Shown: positions 62,042 to 64,000 of the stretch, piece by piece | How the letters are laid out: every line of letters begins with the position of its first letter | Numbering within the stretch: position 1 is the stretch's first letter | Source of the DNA: Ignavibacteria bacterium | Lineage (GTDB): Bacteria > Bacteroidota > Ignavibacteria > Tepidaquicellales > Tepidaquicellaceae | Assembly: GCA_016716125.1 (NCBI GenBank) | Contig: JADJWZ010000003.1 | Span: 62,001 to 126,000 of the forward strand | DNA: 64,000 bases | Direction of reading: 5' to 3' | The notes under the pieces: model-generated | The model's database searches: none | What the model saw: the letters and a program-made list of their open reading frames with translations, nothing else | What the model was told of the DNA's origin: nothing | Made by a program: the position numbers and the translations under genes

Positions 62042-64000
62042 ATGGAATCACAGACATCTCCTGATCTGAGAAGAAGGTTAATGAATTTTGACAGGAAAGA
62101 TTATGATAATGACACTCTGCTCTCATTATACAAAGGGATACTTCTTCCGAGATTAATAGAAGAGAAGATGCTGCTGTTGCTGAGAAAAGGAAAAATTTCA
62201 AAATGGTTTTCCGGGATCGGACAGGAAGCAATATCAATAGGAGTCAGCATGGCGCTGGAAAAAGATGAATTCATACTGCCCATGCACAGGAATCTCGGAG
62301 TGTTTACTTCAAAAGGACTTCCGCTTGCAAAATTGTTCAAACAGCTACAGGGAAAGTATGACGGATTTTCAAAAGGAAGAGAAAGGTCTTTTCATTTCGG
62401 TACAAAAGAATACTATATTGTCGGTATGATCTCGCATCTCGGACCGCAGTTTGCAATTGCTGACGGTATCGGTCTTGCATCGCTTTTGAAAAATGATAAA
62501 AAAATTACAGCAGTTTTTACCGGTGACGGAGGAACAAGTGAAGGTGATTTTCACGAGTCGCTTAACGTCGCTGCAGTGTGGAATTTGCCGGTCATTTTTG
62601 TAATAGAAAATAACGGATACGGACTTTCTACGCCATTGAATGAGCAGTACAAATGCGGCGACCTTTCAGACAAAGGCGTCGGTTATGGAATGGAAGCTTT
62701 ACAGATCGACGGAAATAATGTTCTTACTGTTTATGATACTGTAAAAACCTATGCGGAGTCTATGAGAAACGATCCGCGTCCGCTGCTTCTCGAATGCAAG
62801 ACTTTTCGTATGAGAGGACACGAAGAAGCTTCAGGAGTTAAGTATGTTCCCAAAGAACTTTTCGAAGAATGGGCTAAGAAGGATCCTGTGCTGAATTATG
62901 AAAGCTATCTTGTAGATGAAGGAATTCTTGATGAAGAAAAGATCAGTATGATAAGGGATGAATGCAAAAAAGAAATTGACACCGCGCTTGATGAAGCGCT
63001 AAATGACTCGGAAACAACAGCGGACACTGCAAAAGAGCTGTATGATGTATATGCCCCTTACATTCAGAAAGTAACTCATCCGGCGGGAAGCGGTAAATCT
63101 CTGAAAAGATTTGTCGATGCAGTTTCAGACGGACTGCGATTATCAATGAGAAAGTATAAAGACCTTGTTATAATGGGTCAGGATATCGCAGAGTATGGCG
63201 GCGTATTTAAGGTTACGGAAAATTTCTATGAAGAATTCGGTAAAGAAAGGATTCGCAATACGCCAATCTGTGAATCTGCAATTATTGGCGCAGCGCTCGG
63301 ATTGTCAGTTAAAGGAATGAAGTCAGTAGTGGAAATGCAGTTTGCGGATTTTATAACCAGCGGATTTAATCCAGTTGTAAATAATCTTGCGAAGATACAT
63401 TACCGCTGGGGACAAAATGCTGATGTCGTAATAAGAATGCCGTGCGGCGCCGGTGTCGGAGCAGGCCCTTTTCATTCGCAGTCTAATGAAGCGTGGTTTT
63501 TTCATACGCCCGGACTTAAGATATTTTATCCGTCAAATCCTTATGATGCAAAAGGGATGATCGCCGCTGCAATTGAAGACCCGAATCCTGTATTGTACTT
63601 CGAACATAAGGCATTATACCGAAGCATTTCTGATGACATACCTGATGATTATTATACAGTAGAATCCGGTAAAGCGCGAATTGTAAGAGAAGGCGTGGAT
63701 TTGACGATTGTAACTTACGGAATGGGTGTTCACTGGGCGGAAAAATTACTAAACGAATATAAAAATATTTCAGCTGAACTTATAGACTTGCGCACTTTGC
63801 TTCCCTGGGATAAAGAAACAGTTTTAGAAAGCGTTATGAAAACAGGTAAAGTCCTGATAGTGCATGAAGACACTTTAACAGGCGGCATCGGCGCTGAGAT
63901 CGCTGCATATATATCCGAACACTTATTTAAAAATCTTGATGCTCCTGTAATGCGCTGCGGTAGTCTGGATACGCCGGTTCCATTTTCTTCAGCTCTCGAG
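62042..64000 (+). CDS. 2-oxoisovalerate dehydrogenase E1, fused alpha and beta subunits, 3' end cut by the window
   Basis: An open frame of 653 codons to the window edge. The N-terminal half is the E1-alpha type with ThDP motif GDGGTSEGDFHESLNVA and LGPQFAIADGIGLA. The C-terminal half is E1-beta-like with GQDIAEYGGVF, CESAIIGAALGLS, MPCGAGVGAGPFHSQSNEAWFFHTPG and EHKALYRS, ending LDTPVPFSSALE. The fusion of alpha and beta into one chain is typical of Bacteroidota-group BCKDH E1. Roughly 35-40 residues are missing at the end. It decarboxylates branched-chain 2-oxoacids and passes the acyl group to an E2 lipoyl domain; E2 and E3 are outside the window. Confidence 0.92.
   Translation, partial: MESQTSPDLRRRLMNFDRKDYDNDTLLSLYKGILLPRLIEEKMLLLLRKGKISKWFSGIGQEAISIGVSMALEKDEFILPMHRNLGVFTSKGLPLAKLFKQLQGKYDGFSKGRERSFHFGTKEYYIVGMISHLGPQFAIADGIGLASLLKNDKKITAVFTGDGGTSEGDFHESLNVAAVWNLPVIFVIENNGYGLSTPLNEQYKCGDLSDKGVGYGMEALQIDGNNVLTVYDTVKTYAESMRNDPRPLLLECKTFRMRGHEEASGVKYVPKELFEEWAKKDPVLNYESYLVDEGILDEEKISMIRDECKKEIDTALDEALNDSETTADTAKELYDVYAPYIQKVTHPAGSGKSLKRFVDAVSDGLRLSMRKYKDLVIMGQDIAEYGGVFKVTENFYEEFGKERIRNTPICESAIIGAALGLSVKGMKSVVEMQFADFITSGFNPVVNNLAKIHYRWGQNADVVIRMPCGAGVGAGPFHSQSNEAWFFHTPGLKIFYPSNPYDAKGMIAAAIEDPNPVLYFEHKALYRSISDDIPDDYYTVESGKARIVREGVDLTIVTYGMGVHWAEKLLNEYKNISAELIDLRTLLPWDKETVLESVMKTGKVLIVHEDTLTGGIGAEIAAYISEHLFKNLDAPVMRCGSLDTPVPFSSALE

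Overview
The window looks like a chromosomal segment from an AT-rich bacterium of the Ignavibacteria/Bacteroidota-Chlorobiota radiation; this is inferred from gene content, not from a marker gene. Pointers are two secreted proteins with Por (T9SS type A) sorting domains carrying the YPNPFNP motif, BshA of bacillithiol synthesis, a ligand-binding-propeller histidine kinase, a CX4CH cytochrome domain protein, and A-rich leaders in place of Shine-Dalgarno sites on most genes. No rRNA, tRNA, CRISPR array or complete insertion sequence was recognised.

Layout. 0-1.3 kb: the 3' part of nrfA (pentahaem ammonia-forming nitrite reductase). 1.4-14.5 kb: an AT-rich, gene-poor accessory stretch rich in wreckage: a PIN-domain stub, a frameshifted Por-secreted protein, a frameshifted MFS exporter, two AraC-family fragments and a frameshifted zinc-peptidase-like gene, mixed with intact DinB, SDR, DUF2254 and alpha/beta-hydrolase genes. 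14.6-15.97 kb: bshA, whose 3' end is duplicated downstream. 16-28.7 kb: mostly housekeeping and envelope genes (P-loop cDPG-synthase-like protein, PQQ-propeller lipoprotein, PEGA protein, EamA exporter, SDR epimerase, TPR lipoprotein, HicAB pair, AtuA/DUF1446 protein, propeller histidine kinase with its LuxR regulator, NTF2-like protein). 28.9-32 kb: biotin carboxylase, biotin carrier protein and a PrsW protease. 32.2-39.9 kb: a glycan cluster with a flippase, two GT4 and four GT2 glycosyltransferases, followed by nadD, a Yip1 protein and an M48 protease. 42.5-48.3 kb: a cytochrome-domain protein, a glycogen branching enzyme with a long acidic tail, deoC and two small exported or unknown proteins. 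48.3-54.4 kb: a set for reductive pyrimidine/beta-alanine use (dihydropyrimidinase, NCS1 permease, class III aminotransferase, and a frameshifted CoA-acylating semialdehyde dehydrogenase). 54.6-58.7 kb: DUF1579, a receiver-like protein, NuoG, ferritin and an outer-membrane barrel. 58.8-61.7 kb: a compact stress/envelope group with two paralogous LuxR response regulators, an Lmo0937-type peptide, a YtxH protein and a small hydrophobic protein. 62-64 kb: a fused alpha+beta E1 of a branched-chain 2-oxoacid dehydrogenase, cut by the window end.

How it fits together. The window combines respiratory nitrite ammonification, thiol redox buffering, iron storage, glycogen and nucleoside/pyrimidine catabolism feeding acetyl-CoA, and surface glycan export. 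I see no clear case of a wholly new multi-gene system. The signals most worth following are the twin response regulators that have lost the conserved Ser/Thr switch residue beside small stress proteins, the cluster of broken genes (decay or assembly error), the duplicated bshA 3' end with its palindrome, a glycosyltransferase whose expected start codon is ATT, and unusual low-complexity segments in the branching enzyme and the cytochrome-domain protein.
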